Source: Candidatus Magnetobacterium casense (GTDB taxonomy: Bacteria; Nitrospirota; Thermodesulfovibrionia; Thermodesulfovibrionales; Magnetobacteriaceae). Taken from it: a stretch of 64,000 nucleotides of DNA. The notes beneath the pieces were generated by a model that saw only the letters and a program-made list of their open reading frames with translations, ran no database searches and was not told the origin of the DNA. The translations under genes and the position numbers were made by a program. Below, piece after piece: positions 35,442 to 44,449 of the stretch (positions are counted from its first letter, which is position 1; every line of letters begins with the position of its first letter). The DNA lies in assembly GCF_000714715.1 (NCBI RefSeq), contig NZ_JMFO01000013.1:1-64000 (forward strand). Reading direction: 5' to 3'.

Positions 35442-35894
35442 TCACTTTGCCAGCTTGAAGTTACCACCTGCAAAGACATTTATATATTTCTCAGTGACTA
35501 CCTTGGACACTACAGATAACAACAACACACCATCCTCGGCCTCTTTTACGTCATACTTCAGAACCACTTTGTTAACATCTGCGTATTCGTTGAGTCTTCT
35601 ACCGATCATGGCCATAAACACCTGGAGTAAAGTGAATCTGTTGTATTGGACGCTGTCATCTGCCACAATTTTTCTCATTGCCTCTGATTGATCGTCTTCC
35701 GGCAAAAAGCTGGCATTCCAAAAAAGGATCGATAGATTCAAGGCGCGCCTTCTCTGCACAAAGTTCTTTCCTTTCTCTATCATTGGCTCGGCGTACTCAA
35801 TGATTATACTTGCAAATTCCTCATCTTGTTCATCAGAGGGCCCCATTGACGTGGTTTGTTGCGAGTCGTGTTTCTTTTTTATCTTTTTGGGCAT
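35442..35894 (-). CDS. Conserved-looking soluble protein, unknown function
   Basis: 150 residues, not recognised. The N-terminus is strongly basic (MPKKIKKKHDSQQ), followed by an acidic stretch and a helical core (RRRALNLSILFWNASFLPED, FTLLQVFMAMIGRRLNEYAD) and a beta end (KVVLKYDVKEAEDGVLLLSV). No membrane segment or signal peptide. A ribosome site AGGAGG precedes ATG 35894. It is convergent with hisC, five bases between the stops. The WNASFLPED/M.K pattern may be a useful probe for homologs. Confidence 0.6.
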   Translation of the reverse strand: MPKKIKKKHDSQQTTSMGPSDEQDEEFASIIIEYAEPMIEKGKNFVQRRRALNLSILFWNASFLPEDDQSEAMRKIVADDSVQYNRFTLLQVFMAMIGRRLNEYADVNKVVLKYDVKEAEDGVLLLSVVSKVVTEKYINVFAGGNFKLAK

Positions 35895-35984
35895 ATGCCA
35901 AATTCCTCCTTTATGTGAAATTTTTAGCTATACTCATATTTTAACAAATCAACATAACTAAGACAACAACGTTTCCCCCCGCAA

Positions 35985-36038
35985 GGTAGAGATGCGAGGC
36001 ACCCCGGCCACAAACCGCCCCTTTCTTTTTTTGTATTG
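35985..36038 (-). repeat. Dispersed modular repeat, copy E (partial)
   Basis: Read on minus: AAAGAAAGGGGCGGTTTGTGG then CCGGGGTGCCTCGCATCTC. It matches the arm of copies A and B and, in GGGGTGCC, copy D. No core is present. It lies 30 bases beyond the 3' end of the large kinase gene. Confidence 0.6.
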
Positions 36039-36070
36039 CATGCAATCAAAACGCGCTATAATGGTGCCAA

Positions 36071-39000
36071 TCAATCTGACAGTACTGCTTCGGCCTCTTT
36101 GCGTACCTTTGTGCTGCCGTCAAGGATGGCCTTTTTTGCAAGCCGCTTTGCCTCCGATCCCTTGAATAGCCCAAGTGCTCCCACGGCATTTCTCCTCACA
36201 TCTTCGTTTTCGTTAGTCATCAATCGTTCGATAGTCTTAAGGGCCGTATCCACGTCAAGCTGCTTGCTTGCTATTATCTTGCTGATGTAAGGCGCTATTG
36301 GCCCAGCATCTATGCCCTCCCTTGAGGCATGATTGAGGATGGCATCTACGGCCTCCGCACTACCCATGTTGACAATGGCCTCTACTGTGAGTCGCAGCCT
36401 GACGTCTTTGGCTACGGCGTTGTCACCAAGCTCCCACGCCCTGGGTGGCTCGGTAAGAACGGCAAGAAGTGACGGCAGGATATCCTTGCCCGTGTAGGAG
36501 AACAGGTAGCTCAGGGCAGTGAGTGTCGCAACATCGTTGCCCTCTGAAAACTGTGAAAGTAACTTATCCTGGATATCCTTGTCTGCACTTAAGGCAACCA
36601 GGCAGCTTACATTTTCCTGCGTCCTGGGGTTTGCTGACATTATTGCCGTCAGACGATTTTTTACCATATAGACATAGCTGTCCATATATTCATCGAGCCG
36701 TTTAGTGTCGCAATTGCCGAGGGACTTGGGTTTAACGTAATCAAGGGCCTCGCGTGCCCTGTCGGCGTTGGTAATGTTTAGGGCAAACTTGTTCAACGCC
36801 TGTGTGTCATATCTATCTCTGCGTAAATTATACATATAGGCCGAAAGTGCAAAGACAACAACGAGTACCACCAGTGCAATTGTCAGCTTCGACAGCTTTT
36901 TCTTATCTGCCCTGGCATGTGCTTCCTTGCTGATTTGCTCCATAGTCTTGGGTTCATCCATTTCAAGGGTGTGGAACTTGGGCACCGATTCCGTCCACCT
37001 GTCCTGATACTCTAACAGCTCTTTGGCTGACATCTCCGCAAAGTCAGACTCAAACCCGGCAGCCTTAAACCTTGCCTCAAGTATCTGCAGGTCTTCATCA
37101 GTCCATGACGGTTTGTTTTTCTCAATCTGCCCACGTCTGTACTGGTAGGACAGAAAGTCGAAGATCATGTGCTTTGCCTGAACCTTCCAGGTTGTCTCTG
37201 CCTGTGGGTTGAGCGTCCAGTTGAGGAACCACTTTATCACCGCCGAATCCATGCCGGCAGAGTACAGAAACCAGCCATCAGGGCTAAAGACGATGGTGCT
37301 TATGGTGTTGTTATGTCCGGTCATATTTTGCAAATTCTTTTGCGTGTGGATACTCCACAGGGAAACGGTAGTGTCCTTGCTGCCGGAGGCAAAGTATTGG
37401 CCATCGGGGCTAAAGGTCACGCACGTTACACCCTCCAGGTGTGCTTCGTCATAGCGACTCTGTATAGTCCTTGTCTTGTAGTTCCAGAGGTCAACGGAGC
37501 CGTCCTCGCAAGCCGTAAGAAACAGGTTGCCATCTGGGCTTAGGGCGATGGCATTTATGACGCCCTTATGTTCAACCCTGTTGCGCTCCTTGCCCGTTAC
37601 GGAATCAAAAAAGACTACGGAGCCATCCCCCAGAGCTGCTATGACAGTCTTTTCATTGTAGCTTACGGCAATTGCCGTGATCTCCTGATATACTGGGTCA
37701 AAGTGGCCCATGTAGTCGCCCTTGTCCTTGTATATTCGCCATAGCCTGATGATGCCGTCCCTGCCTGCCGCAAACAGATTTTGCCCGCTGCGTGTCAGCG
37801 CCATGGAGCTAAGACCTTCATAACGACGGTCAAACTCCAGCGGGGAATTGAAGTCATCGTCGCACCTGACGATCCTGCCGTCATCATCACCCAGAAAGAC
37901 ATGCTTGTTGCAATAACTCAACTGGAGGGCGGTTATGGCGGTTGTTGAATTTTTATCCATAGCACCCTCGTAGAGTGCCTCTTTTGTTTTGTGTTCAAGA
38001 TTAAACCTTGCCGCCTCCCCTTTTGCATTAGCCACAAACACATTGCCACCGTTGTATGACAGAACAAGGGCAGTAATGCTATTGCCACCAAAGGGGTCGT
38101 AGGTATCTGTCTTGACAGGTGCACGGACGGAGCTGCGGTCATATTTCAGAGGTATGTTGGATAACAGGTTTATTATATTTTCGTGGTTGTCATAGTCTGT
38201 CAGTTCCCTTGCGTTGTCTATGGCTTTTAAGGCTTCCGGATAGTTTTCGTCATTTACGAGTTGCCTTGCCACAGTGAGCCTGCGTGTGAACTCGGCCCTG
38301 ATGTCGCCTTTTCTGAGAGATGCCGGAGGCAGGAGGGCATATTTGCAGGTATACCTGTTGAGGTAGTTCAGGCAGATGAGTTCGTTATCCTGTGCAAACA
38401 ATATCTGATGTCCCCTGTCATTTGCAACCGCCCCTGCGATAGGCCCCTTATAGCTGAACTGTGCATAGAGCAGACCATTTCTGAGGTCTCTGACATGGAC
38501 GGTCTGTTGTCCGGTAGACAGTGCGAAGTTGTCATCGTAACTGAATGCAACGGAGGTTATCCTTCCCGTGTGTCCCCTGAAGGTACTGATGCACTCTCCG
38601 GAGTCGGTGTCAAAGAGGCATACGGTGTCATCGATGCCGCCTGTGATGAGGCGTTTGCCGTCGGCACTCAATGCGATTGTGGTAGAGCCGGTGAACTGAC
38701 CCTGGCAGCTCAACAGTAATTTTCCCGTCTTTGTATCCCACTTGCATGGGGCCGACCCTTTGAGGGCGGAGTAGACGTACTTGCCGTCCTTTGAGATGGC
38801 GATGGCATGTACGGGTTTGTTTTGAGTGTTAAACATACCGGCAGACTTGCCTTTCCGAAGGTCCCAGGCTCGTATGGTGCCATCCAGGGAAGAAGACACC
38901 GCATAGACGGAGTTGCCGACAAAGAGCACGTCCGTGATGACGCCCTCATGTCCGGAGAAGGTTTGCAGGCGTCTCGCCTGTTGCATATCCCACAGGGCGA

Positions 39001-41011
39001 TGCTCCTGTCCTGTGAGGCTGAGAGGACGTAGCGGTGGTTTTGGCTGAGGGCAAGTGCGGTTATGCCCATTGCATGCCCCTGGAGAGTAGTTATGGTTTC
39101 GCCGCTGCCGAGATCAACCAGGGAGAGGCGTGAGTCGCTGCATCCGATCATTGCTATTTTTTGGGCAATTTTCCGGACAGTCTGGTCGTTGTCCGCAGCG
39201 GTATCCGATAGCAGTGCAAGGGCCGTTATGCCGGTGTGTTCGACGGAGAACTTGGCGGTTATGGCAAAGCCTGGTAACGTCGCGTGGAGTGCCTCATCAA
39301 GAGACTCTGGCAGCTCCCTGTAGCGCACCCTGCCGGTGGCGTAGAAGTCCTGGTAGTCTTCGTTGAGGTTTTTGAGGGCGAGGGCATATCCTGTTATAAC
39401 CGAGGGGTCTTCCTTGCCGTCGTTGATCAGGCGATACAGGGCTTCCTTGACCTCCCGCCAGGAGTTAGCGTCCTCGGTGGCAGTATCAGCACTACAGAGC
39501 AACAGGGCGATGTTGCGGGAGATATCGTGGTTGTCTCTGATGTGTTGTCTGAGTTCTCTGAGGGTGTGGAGCGCCTTGTGTTCGTTTGAAAAAAACAGCA
39601 ACAACTTAGCCATGAACAGCTTGCCAATGTGCAACTTGTCACTGGCGTATGTGGGCATGTTATCGATGAACTCCTGCATCTTCCTGACTGCCTTATCCTC
39701 GGACAGCAGCCCCCTCATGCACTGGTACAGCATGAGGTTAAAGGCGTTTTCGGGATGGTTTGGTTTAATGTCGAGGGCCTGTTTCCATGCAGCTTCGGCC
39801 TTATACAACTGGTTTATCGTGGCATATGACACCCCCTGGTTGTTCAGGGAATCGGCCCTGAGTTCGTCGTTACGCTCTTCGGTGTCCTCATCGGAGCGCT
39901 GGTAGGTTTCACCGATAATGCGTCTGTAGATAGTCTTTAACCGGTCTTTGATTTCGGCAAAGTCTGCGGGTCTGTCTCGTGGGTCTTTTGCCAGGCACTG
40001 GAGCATCAATTGTGCAAGTTCTTCGTCTATCCCCGGGGTAAAATCCCCTGGGTGCGGTGGGGCTGTCTTGGAGTGGAGTTTCTGCCACACGGTCAACTGG
40101 TAAAAGATGACACCACGGCGCTCCTCCTCCGTCAACGCAAACGGACGCCTGCCACAAAAGAACTCGTACATCATACACCCATACGCATATATATCGGTGG
40201 GGAAGCCTGCCGTGTGGGCGTCCCTGAACTGCTCCGGGGCCATGTACTGTGGGGTGCCATAGGGGACATCTCCCAGAGTTATAGTCTGCCAGGAGTCGGA
40301 TACGATGAGACCCTCCTGTTGGTTGTCGGTGAGGCTGAGGCTTGAGAGACTCCTCGCAAAGACCGAACCCTCTGAGATGTCGTTTACGTCAGAATCGGTG
40401 AGGTTGAGGTTATCCTTGTACTTTTCGCTGGTTATCTGGCCATCAGACTCCAGGCTCAGGCCAGCCCCCACCAGACCGAAGTCGGTGATCAAGGCCATAC
40501 CGTACTTGCTAAGGAGTATATTGGCGGGTTTGAGGTCTCTGTGTACGAGGCCGGTGTGTTGTGTGCCTTCTTCGTCGCTCCAGTTGAGCGTATGGGTGTG
40601 GTGCATACCCGAGGCTACCTGTATGGCCATATCCAGCTTCTCTTGCATTGTAGTCAGTCGCTTTGCCTTCAGCCACTTATCCAGGCTGCCACCGTCTACA
40701 TACTCGATAAACAGGCGCGGGATCGACTCTATCTCTTGCACGTAGTAGGCCGAGCAGATGTTTGGATGTATACCGAGGTTGATCCATGCCTCGGCCTCCC
40801 TGTGGAATCGTTTGAGGCCGGTTTCGCTGGACATGATAGAGGGCAATGGGGTCTTGACGGCCATCATACGTTCCGTCTCCCGATCGTAGACGAAGTAGAC
40901 CTCTCCCATGCCACCACGGGCAAGATCGCGTACATCGTATCTGTTTTCAACGACGGTGTTTTTTGACCACAGACCTTTTTCCCGCTTGCCGGAGTGACCT
41001 TTGTCCTTCAT
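36071..41011 (-). CDS. Giant Ser/Thr kinase with TPR, WD40, membrane and HEAT segments
   Basis: 1646 residues. Residues ~20-370 are a Hanks-type kinase: glycine loop ARGGMGEVYFV, Lys in MAVKTPLP, HRDLKPANILL, DFGLVGAG, and an APE motif in YMAPEQF. TPR helices follow (~390-470). Residues ~600-890 and ~950-1270 hold WD40 units (examples: ITALALSQNHRYVLSASQD, FSPDGQYFASGSKDTTVSLW), probably two propellers. One membrane segment lies near 1372-1394 (IALVVLVVVFALSAYMYNL). After it, ~1440-1640, are HEAT-like repeats (MTNENEDVRRNAVGALGLFK). An inserted stretch in the kinase activation region (DGQITSEKYKDNLNLTD) is unusually long. The kinase and WD40 parts are cytoplasmic by the membrane topology of such proteins; the HEAT part would then face the periplasm. 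Targets unknown. The Uma2 gene is eight bases upstream, same strand. Confidence 0.88.
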   Translation of the reverse strand: MKDKGHSGKREKGLWSKNTVVENRYDVRDLARGGMGEVYFVYDRETERMMAVKTPLPSIMSSETGLKRFHREAEAWINLGIHPNICSAYYVQEIESIPRLFIEYVDGGSLDKWLKAKRLTTMQEKLDMAIQVASGMHHTHTLNWSDEEGTQHTGLVHRDLKPANILLSKYGMALITDFGLVGAGLSLESDGQITSEKYKDNLNLTDSDVNDISEGSVFARSLSSLSLTDNQQEGLIVSDSWQTITLGDVPYGTPQYMAPEQFRDAHTAGFPTDIYAYGCMMYEFFCGRRPFALTEEERRGVIFYQLTVWQKLHSKTAPPHPGDFTPGIDEELAQLMLQCLAKDPRDRPADFAEIKDRLKTIYRRIIGETYQRSDEDTEERNDELRADSLNNQGVSYATINQLYKAEAAWKQALDIKPNHPENAFNLMLYQCMRGLLSEDKAVRKMQEFIDNMPTYASDKLHIGKLFMAKLLLFFSNEHKALHTLRELRQHIRDNHDISRNIALLLCSADTATEDANSWREVKEALYRLINDGKEDPSVITGYALALKNLNEDYQDFYATGRVRYRELPESLDEALHATLPGFAITAKFSVEHTGITALALLSDTAADNDQTVRKIAQKIAMIGCSDSRLSLVDLGSGETITTLQGHAMGITALALSQNHRYVLSASQDRSIALWDMQQARRLQTFSGHEGVITDVLFVGNSVYAVSSSLDGTIRAWDLRKGKSAGMFNTQNKPVHAIAISKDGKYVYSALKGSAPCKWDTKTGKLLLSCQGQFTGSTTIALSADGKRLITGGIDDTVCLFDTDSGECISTFRGHTGRITSVAFSYDDNFALSTGQQTVHVRDLRNGLLYAQFSYKGPIAGAVANDRGHQILFAQDNELICLNYLNRYTCKYALLPPASLRKGDIRAEFTRRLTVARQLVNDENYPEALKAIDNARELTDYDNHENIINLLSNIPLKYDRSSVRAPVKTDTYDPFGGNSITALVLSYNGGNVFVANAKGEAARFNLEHKTKEALYEGAMDKNSTTAITALQLSYCNKHVFLGDDDGRIVRCDDDFNSPLEFDRRYEGLSSMALTRSGQNLFAAGRDGIIRLWRIYKDKGDYMGHFDPVYQEITAIAVSYNEKTVIAALGDGSVVFFDSVTGKERNRVEHKGVINAIALSPDGNLFLTACEDGSVDLWNYKTRTIQSRYDEAHLEGVTCVTFSPDGQYFASGSKDTTVSLWSIHTQKNLQNMTGHNNTISTIVFSPDGWFLYSAGMDSAVIKWFLNWTLNPQAETTWKVQAKHMIFDFLSYQYRRGQIEKNKPSWTDEDLQILEARFKAAGFESDFAEMSAKELLEYQDRWTESVPKFHTLEMDEPKTMEQISKEAHARADKKKLSKLTIALVVLVVVFALSAYMYNLRRDRYDTQALNKFALNITNADRAREALDYVKPKSLGNCDTKRLDEYMDSYVYMVKNRLTAIMSANPRTQENVSCLVALSADKDIQDKLLSQFSEGNDVATLTALSYLFSYTGKDILPSLLAVLTEPPRAWELGDNAVAKDVRLRLTVEAIVNMGSAEAVDAILNHASREGIDAGPIAPYISKIIASKQLDVDTALKTIERLMTNENEDVRRNAVGALGLFKGSEAKRLAKKAILDGSTKVRKEAEAVLSD

Positions 41012-41018
41012 ACTTAAC

Positions 41019-41543
41019 TTAATATTCCTCGGAAAATATATCTGCTATGTCAATCTCCAATCCGTCTATTGCCCTAGACCTGATCACGCCTTCACCCTCG
41101 GCATAGCAATAGAGCCTATATCGGTTATCTTCTATGACAAAGACCTGCATGGTTTGTGTCTCAGGTAACACGATCCAATACTCCGGGACACTGTAGCGTT
41201 CGTAGATATCCTTTTTGATAGCCGTGTCTTTTGTGACCGACCCCTTTGATACAATTTCACACACCATGTCAGGGACGCCCCTTATCCAGTCCTGGAGTAT
41301 CTTTGAGTTTTCTCTCTTAACGAATATCAGGTCTGGCTGCAGCCTGTTTACCCCCTCATCAAGGATGACATCAAGGGGCGCTCCGTAGATATAACCAAGC
41401 TTGTCCTTCTTTATATGTTGTTGTATAATGTACGATAATCTCATAAAAATATCCTCGTGTCTCCTGAAAGGACTATACGACATAACCTCCTCCCCGTCTA
41501 TGGTCTCCGTCAACGGCTCCTCAATAACCTCAAACGCTTCCAT
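41019..41543 (-). CDS. Uma2 family protein (PD-(D/E)XK fold)
   Basis: 174 residues. PDLIFVKRENSKILQDWIRG and GVPDMVCEIVSKGSVTKDTAIKKDIYERYSVPEYWIV are the Uma2/DUF820 core; the Asp of PDLIF, Glu of CEIVS and Lys of the KKDIYE helix fit the PD-(D/E)XK nuclease pattern. AAGGAGG lies six bases before ATG. Its stop is eight bases before the giant kinase ATG, so the two are probably one operon. Uma2 proteins occur in many copies in cyanobacteria and some Nitrospirota; their role is not known. Confidence 0.8.
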   Translation of the reverse strand: MEAFEVIEEPLTETIDGEEVMSYSPFRRHEDIFMRLSYIIQQHIKKDKLGYIYGAPLDVILDEGVNRLQPDLIFVKRENSKILQDWIRGVPDMVCEIVSKGSVTKDTAIKKDIYERYSVPEYWIVLPETQTMQVFVIEDNRYRLYCYAEGEGVIRSRAIDGLEIDIADIFSEEY

Positions 41544-41637
41544 ATTAAGCCTCCTTAGCCTGCAAGCCTTCCAGCCATGTCATGAAATGTTGTGGTACCC
41601 AATATGTAATTGTAAGTATTCCAAATTGCTTTGTCAA

Positions 41638-42471
41638 CTACCTCCTTAATCTTTTGAAACTGCTCATTCCCCCGACTAATGCCAAGGGCACAAGTGTCAC
41701 CACCCTAAAATCACTCAGCGCCGCAACATAACACTCTATCTTCACGATGCTCTAACGCATAATACACCTCCTCAAGCTAAAAAAACCTCACTGCTAACAT
41801 TTGCAACCGGAGGAGGCTAAAGCAATCCCTCAATATCTCTGATGTCCTGAGCCTTTATCAACGCCTCTGTTATTGAGCGGAGCCTTGACGTATCTCCATA
41901 GCCTCTGATCTTCGGCATAAACGATAAACCTTCTTCACCAAATCTGGCCCTTAACAACAGTTCTATCGTATCTTGCATGCCTTCCACCCGACCACTTTCC
42001 AAACCCTCCTGCTTACCCTTCTGTCTGTACTTGTAGCGCATCTCCGGCAGGTTTAAGCGAGTTTTCACATTCATCTTGTCTTTGCCGATAAATATGACGT
42101 ACTGCTTTACTCTCAACTCGTACAACGAATATATGTGAATAAAGTACCGCATCATTCTCTTAAGCATTTTGGGGTCATTTGTGCTCTGAATCTCTGCGTG
42201 TGCAATGAAGGAGTCGGTGTTGGCGCAGTCCACCCTGGCCAGGAAATCAGTCTCACGTTCGTCCGTCAACTGCATCAGGGGGTTCAGTCTGGTAATTTTA
42301 TCGGCCTTGATCCCCAGGACACTCTCTATCAGAGGCTGCTCTATTTCTTTGACGCTCCAGGACGCTCCTGGTCCTCAATCAGCTCCTTGATGAGCTTGTC
42401 GTAACCGCCTGGTGGTGTAGTATTCATATTGATCTATTATAACGCATGGCATTAAAAATTAAAAGCTACCC
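41638..42471 (-). repeat. Duplicated Rpn-like nuclease unit, copy 1 (degenerate)
   Basis: A unit of nuclease gene plus both flanks occurs here and at 44450-45661. The 3' flanks share CTCCTTAAT, GAAACTGCTCATTCCCCC, CTAATGCCAAGG and AAAAAACCTCACTGCTAACA. The 5' flanks share TTGATCTATTATAACGCATG and ATTAAAAATTAAAAGCTACC. The two copies bracket hicBA and the LamG gene. No terminal inverted repeat was seen. Confidence 0.75.
41817..42427 (-). pseudogene. Broken Rpn-like nuclease (frameshift plus internal deletion)
   Basis: The intact paralog at 44629-45618 shows what is wrong. From ATG 42427 the frame reads MNTTPPGGYDKLIKEL, then about 26 extra bases at 42348-42373 containing a short tandem duplication (GGAGCGTC twice) shift it into a stop. 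The nuclease core (ERETDFLARVDCANTD, AHAEIQS) is then readable again from about 42275. After KTRLNLPEMRYKYR it jumps directly to QKGKQEGLESGRVEGM, so about 130 residues of the paralog, including most of its repeat tract, are missing. A 152-residue product could still be made from an internal start, but it would lack the N-terminus. Otherwise identity to the paralog is very high, so the damage is recent. Confidence 0.8.
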
Positions 42472-42492
42472 AAAAAATCTATGCCACCTTAC

Positions 42493-42522
42493 TTGACCAG
42501 TACACTTGGCCTGGTGTACAAT
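42493..42522 (+). promoter_or_regulatory. hicBA promoter with operator-like inverted repeat
   Basis: TTGACC (42493-42498), 18 bases, TACAAT (42517-42522). The spacer contains a perfect inverted repeat, GTACAC and GTGTAC separated by eight bases (42500-42519), running into the -10 box. A repressor bound there would block the promoter; the HicB antitoxin, or a HicBA complex, is the natural candidate. Confidence 0.6.
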
Positions 42523-42574
42523 AAGTCGATAGGATTTCTACAACCAACTCAGTTGTCTAAAGAGGAGTCGTAAG

Positions 42575-42799
42575 ATGAGTGTATATAAGTTGTCAGTGGT
42601 AACCGAAAAGGATAGCGAAGGTTATTTTGCTTTCTGTCCCGAGCTTCAAGGGTGCTACACACAAGGTGATACCTATGAAGAGGTACTGGAAAATATCAAG
42701 GATGCAATCCGCCTTCACATAGAAGATAGAATTGAAAATGGGGAAGAAATTCCACAGCCTGAATCAGTAAACCTACCCCTGATGGAAGTCGCAGTGTGA
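42575..42799 (+). CDS. hicB: HicB-like antitoxin
   Basis: 74 residues. YFAFCPELQGCYTQGDTYEEVLENIKDAIRLHIEDRIENGEEIPQ is the HicB partial RNase H fold ('G.....P.L.GC...G.T..EA..N...AI'). There is no added helix-turn-helix or ribbon-helix-helix domain after it, so if it represses its promoter it must do so in another way or with the toxin. AGAGGAG lies before ATG. The last bases overlap the start of hicA. Antitoxin-first order is a common variant. Confidence 0.87.
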   Translation: MSVYKLSVVTEKDSEGYFAFCPELQGCYTQGDTYEEVLENIKDAIRLHIEDRIENGEEIPQPESVNLPLMEVAV

Positions 42800-43026
42800 G
42801 CGAAAAACTTCCGAGAATAACTGCTGCTACTGCAATTAAAGTCTTGGAAAGGATTGGGTTTGTCTTTTCACGACAAAGTGGAAGCCACAAGATATACAAG
42901 AATAAGGAAGGCAGGAGGGCAACTGTTCCCTATCATTCAGGAAAAATCCTGCATCAAAAAACCTTGTCAAACATCCTCAGAGATGCTGATTTAAGTGTAG
43001 AGCAATTAAAAGAACTTTTAAAATGA
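42796..43026 (+). CDS. hicA: HicA-like mRNA interferase toxin
   Basis: 76 residues from GTG 42796, which overlaps the hicB stop (GTGA). VLERIGFVFSRQSGSHKIYKNKEGRRATVPYHSGKILHQKTLSNIL has the HicA double-stranded-RNA-binding fold with the catalytic His in GSHKIY and a second conserved His in VPYHSGK. HicA cuts mRNA and is held by HicB. Intact. The pair sits between the two copies of the duplicated nuclease unit. Confidence 0.87.
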   Translation: MSEKLPRITAATAIKVLERIGFVFSRQSGSHKIYKNKEGRRATVPYHSGKILHQKTLSNILRDADLSVEQLKELLK

Positions 43027-43068
43027 TCCATAAAAGTGGAGCAGCAAGGGTGGTCCGTCATAAAAGGA

Positions 43069-43090
43069 GGGGGACAGGAGTGTCCCCCCT
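43069..43090. terminator. Hairpin between convergent hicA and LamG gene
   Basis: GGGGGACA (43069-43076) and TGTCCCCC (43081-43088) with a four-base loop. On the minus strand it is followed by CTCCTTTT, on plus by TTGTCTTG. It lies 14 bases past the LamG gene stop and 43 past hicA, so it may stop transcription from both sides. T-runs are weak. Confidence 0.5.
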
Positions 43091-43103
43091 TGTCTTGCCG
43101 TAA

Positions 43104-44442
43104 CTACTTAAATATCTGCCAATCGCTGTCGGGGACTAACCCTACCTGTTTGGTGCCCTGTATGGTGTATCCGTTCATGAACCATATGTAGATCAGTCCG
43201 TTTTGTGAGTTCTGCCAGAGGATGTCGCTCTTGCCGTCGCCGTTGTAGTCGCCGACGTCCTTGATCTTCCAGTTCAGGTCTGCCACCGTTGCGGGCGAAC
43301 CGGAACCCTGGATTGAGCCGTCCTTGTTTATGAGGTAGATGTAGACCATGCCCGTTTTTGTGTTATACCAGAGGATATCGCTGGTACCGTCGCCATTAAA
43401 GTCCTTGTATACGTCTGTTGACGGTGTGGGTGTAGGTGTCGGAGTTGGAGTCGGAGTAGGCGTTGGAGAAGACCCTCCAAATGTTGCAGTCACGGTCTTT
43501 GACGACGACATGGTTACGGTACACACCGGTATGGTTCCAGAACATTCACCAGAGGTATCACTCCAGCCGGTAAAGGTTGAGCCGGAGTCTGGTGTTGCCG
43601 TGAGGGTCACGGATGTGTTGGCAGCAAAAGAGGCAGAGCACGTTGAGCCGCAGTTGATCCCTGAAGGCGTGCTCGTTACAGTACCGTTACCTGGCTTGGA
43701 GATGGTTAGGGTGTTGGTGATTGAGTCATCTTCGGCGTAAAGCTGTTGTACCTCTGCGTCGGAAAGAGCACGGCTGTAGATGCGAAGGTCGTCAATGGAA
43801 CCAGACCAATAGGCACTCTGAGATGATCCTATCTCTTTTCCTATATTGAAAGATGCATTAGACACGGAGCCTGTTTTACTAAATTGTCCGATCTTTACAG
43901 CTTTACCATTGATATATATTGTACTATTTGTACCATTATATGTTGTGGTAACTAAAACCCATTTCCCAAACTCAAAAACACTACTATCAGAAACAAGTCG
44001 TGTACTTTCATCAACACAATCCCATAACATAGCGTTACAGTTAGCGCCAGCTAATTCTAATTGAACTAATGCTGTCCCATTAGAAGAAGACATGCCTAAT
44101 ATTTCTTGGCCACCACAAGATATTGGTTTAGAATAAACCCACGCAGACACGGTTATAGCACTATACGACATCGAAAAGTTACTTATTGTTATATAATCGC
44201 TACTCCCATTAAAGCTATACGCCTTATTGGCATTCCCAAATCGATCCGTCGTCAGAGTTGCCCCATGTACCACCCCATGATTGCCGTTGCCGCTTTCGTC
44301 GTTGGCATTACCGTTAAACGGGTAATACGCAACAAGGCCGTCATTTAACGTCGCCCCCGCTCCCCCCCCCATTAGCAATAATCATGCCAAGCGTGAGGAG
44401 CGCTAAAAAAATACTTCCTGCTCTATAACCTTTCTTAAACAT
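43104..44442 (-). CDS. Exported LamG/InlB-type/FG-GAP protein, split by a nine-G tract
   Basis: ATG 44442 has a strong ribosome site (TAAGGAGG, ten bases upstream) and begins a signal peptide MFKKGYRAGSIFLALLTLGM. At 44362-44370 nine G's follow codon 24. As given, this frame stops ten codons later, while the main body (about 420 codons, LNDGLVAYYPFNGNANDESG onward) is in another frame. Removing one G, or adding two, joins signal and body perfectly. The body has a LamG/concanavalin-like domain (~30-225), an InlB-type module (~230-315), a (TP)8-like linker and two FG-GAP/VCBS units with DFNGDGTSDILWYN. It is either phase variable, a recent pseudogene or a sequencing error. Upstream TTG 44378 could only give a signal-less protein. 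It may bind sugars or proteins outside the cell. Confidence 0.8.
44362..44370 (-). repeat. Homopolymer G9 tract (contingency site candidate)
   Basis: Nine C's on plus (nine G's on the coding strand) just after the signal peptide codons of the LamG gene. The reading frame is open through the tract at eight or eleven G's and closed at nine or ten. Confidence 0.9.
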
Positions 44443-44449
44443 ACTACAA

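Noticed and set aside
44362..44378. TTG 44378 as the true start of the LamG gene
   Set aside because: No ribosome site, and it would leave an exported-type protein without a signal peptide, whereas a strong site and signal peptide exist one frame away.
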